Assembly: GCF_000739085.1 (NCBI RefSeq)
Contig: NZ_CP009110.1
Span: 2,480,001 to 2,544,000, forward strand
Reading direction: 5' to 3'
DNA from: Amycolatopsis methanolica 239
Lineage (GTDB): Bacteria; Actinomycetota; Actinomycetes; Mycobacteriales; Pseudonocardiaceae
Length of the DNA: 64,000 nt
Shown piece by piece: positions 63,838 to 64,000 of the stretch. Both the position numbers and the translations under genes were made by a program. Each line of letters starts with the position of its first letter. Within the stretch, counting starts at the first letter, position 1. The notes under the pieces were generated by a model, which was not told where the DNA came from, did no database searches, and saw only the letters and a list, made by a program, of their open reading frames with translations.

Positions 63838-64000
63838 TTCCCGGCCGGGGCCTGCAGCGACCAGAGCCGCCCGTCCGGATCGCGCACGGTCGCTTCCCGC
63901 GTGCCGTAGTGGGTGTCCTCGAACGGGGTGACGACCTCGACGCCCGGGCCGGGCTCGAACGCGTCCGCGTCGGGAACCGCGAGCACGATCCGGGTCTGCG
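63834..64000 (-). CDS. VOC-family (glyoxalase-like) protein, C-terminal part
   Basis: The last 54 residues of a protein starting beyond the window: DTHYGTREATVRDPDGRLWS followed by LQAPAGK. The TREATVRDPDG pattern is typical of vicinal-oxygen-chelate proteins. Its stop overlaps the methyltransferase GTG (GTGA). Confidence 0.7.
   Translation of the reverse strand, partial: QTRIVLAVPDADAFEPGPGVEVVTPFEDTHYGTREATVRDPDGRLWSLQAPAGK

Overview
The window is high-GC, GTG-start-rich actinobacterial chromosome. A mycofactocin-type short-chain dehydrogenase, an EgtE-like aminotransferase, a ferritin-like Tat lipoprotein beside rimP-nusA-ylxR-infB-ylxP-rbfA, and IS5, IS1380 and IS110 family elements point to Pseudonocardiaceae, most likely Amycolatopsis or a close relative. 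The genus is an inference from gene content; no rRNA is present.

Region 1 (1-9047) is a compact catabolic system. The minus strand carries a reductoisomerase-like (DRL/SAF) dehydrogenase followed by acetoin-dehydrogenase-type E1 alpha, E1 beta and the start of E2. A second minus-strand operon encodes a glucitol-family PTS permease (EIIC, EIIBC, EIIA, GutM). A divergent plus-strand operon encodes a dedicated HPr, a SorC-family regulator and Enzyme I. Three copies of a TGCAC(A)-N-(T)GTGCA palindrome lie in the promoter regions of these operons. My hypothesis is a route for 2-C-methylerythritol: PTS uptake to MEP, DRL oxidation to DXP, then acyloin cleavage by the E1/E2 complex to acetyl-CoA and glyceraldehyde 3-phosphate.

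Region 2 (9052-19371) holds a glutamate-cysteine ligase-like gene, a small secreted protein, a multiply frameshifted cytochrome b561/sulfite-oxidase-like gene, and an envelope-glycan neighbourhood: methyltransferase, TIGR04282 transferase, GT2, a polytopic membrane protein, an OmpR/histidine-kinase pair and an NAD-dependent epimerase.

Region 3 (19657-43254) is accessory catabolic DNA built around flavin. The first lobe (19657-26212) has a luciferase-like monooxygenase, an MhpB-type extradiol dioxygenase, a dienelactone-hydrolase-family protein, an MhpC-like hydrolase, a flavin reductase, a RibBA-like protein with altered catalytic residues, and an AraC regulator. The middle (26213-36480) is decaying: a luciferase-family remnant, an IS1380 element, a broken FAD monooxygenase, two broken P450s and an IS110 remnant, with an intact-looking VanB-type reductase, cupin, SnoaL-like protein, second RibBA-like protein and SMP-30 lactonase. 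The third lobe (36512-43254) has an AcoR-like activator without the sigma-54 contact motif, flanked by TGTCGCA-type palindromes, then a second luciferase-like monooxygenase, esterase, flavin reductase, mycofactocin-type SDR and YhdH/AcuI-type reductase.

Region 4 (44044-64000) is mostly conserved chromosome: a CAU-anticodon tRNA, a homocysteine methyltransferase/MTHFR fusion, serine hydrolase, amidohydrolase, PAP2 phosphatase with an IS5-type element inserted at its stop codon, tyrosine phosphatase, rhomboid-like protein, and the rimP-nusA-ylxR-infB-ylxP-rbfA translation cluster. The right end has a nonsense-interrupted TetR gene, a truncated SDR, a frameshifted SAM methyltransferase and a partial VOC protein. 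Single-base frameshifts recur across the window, so residual assembly errors must be separated from true decay.
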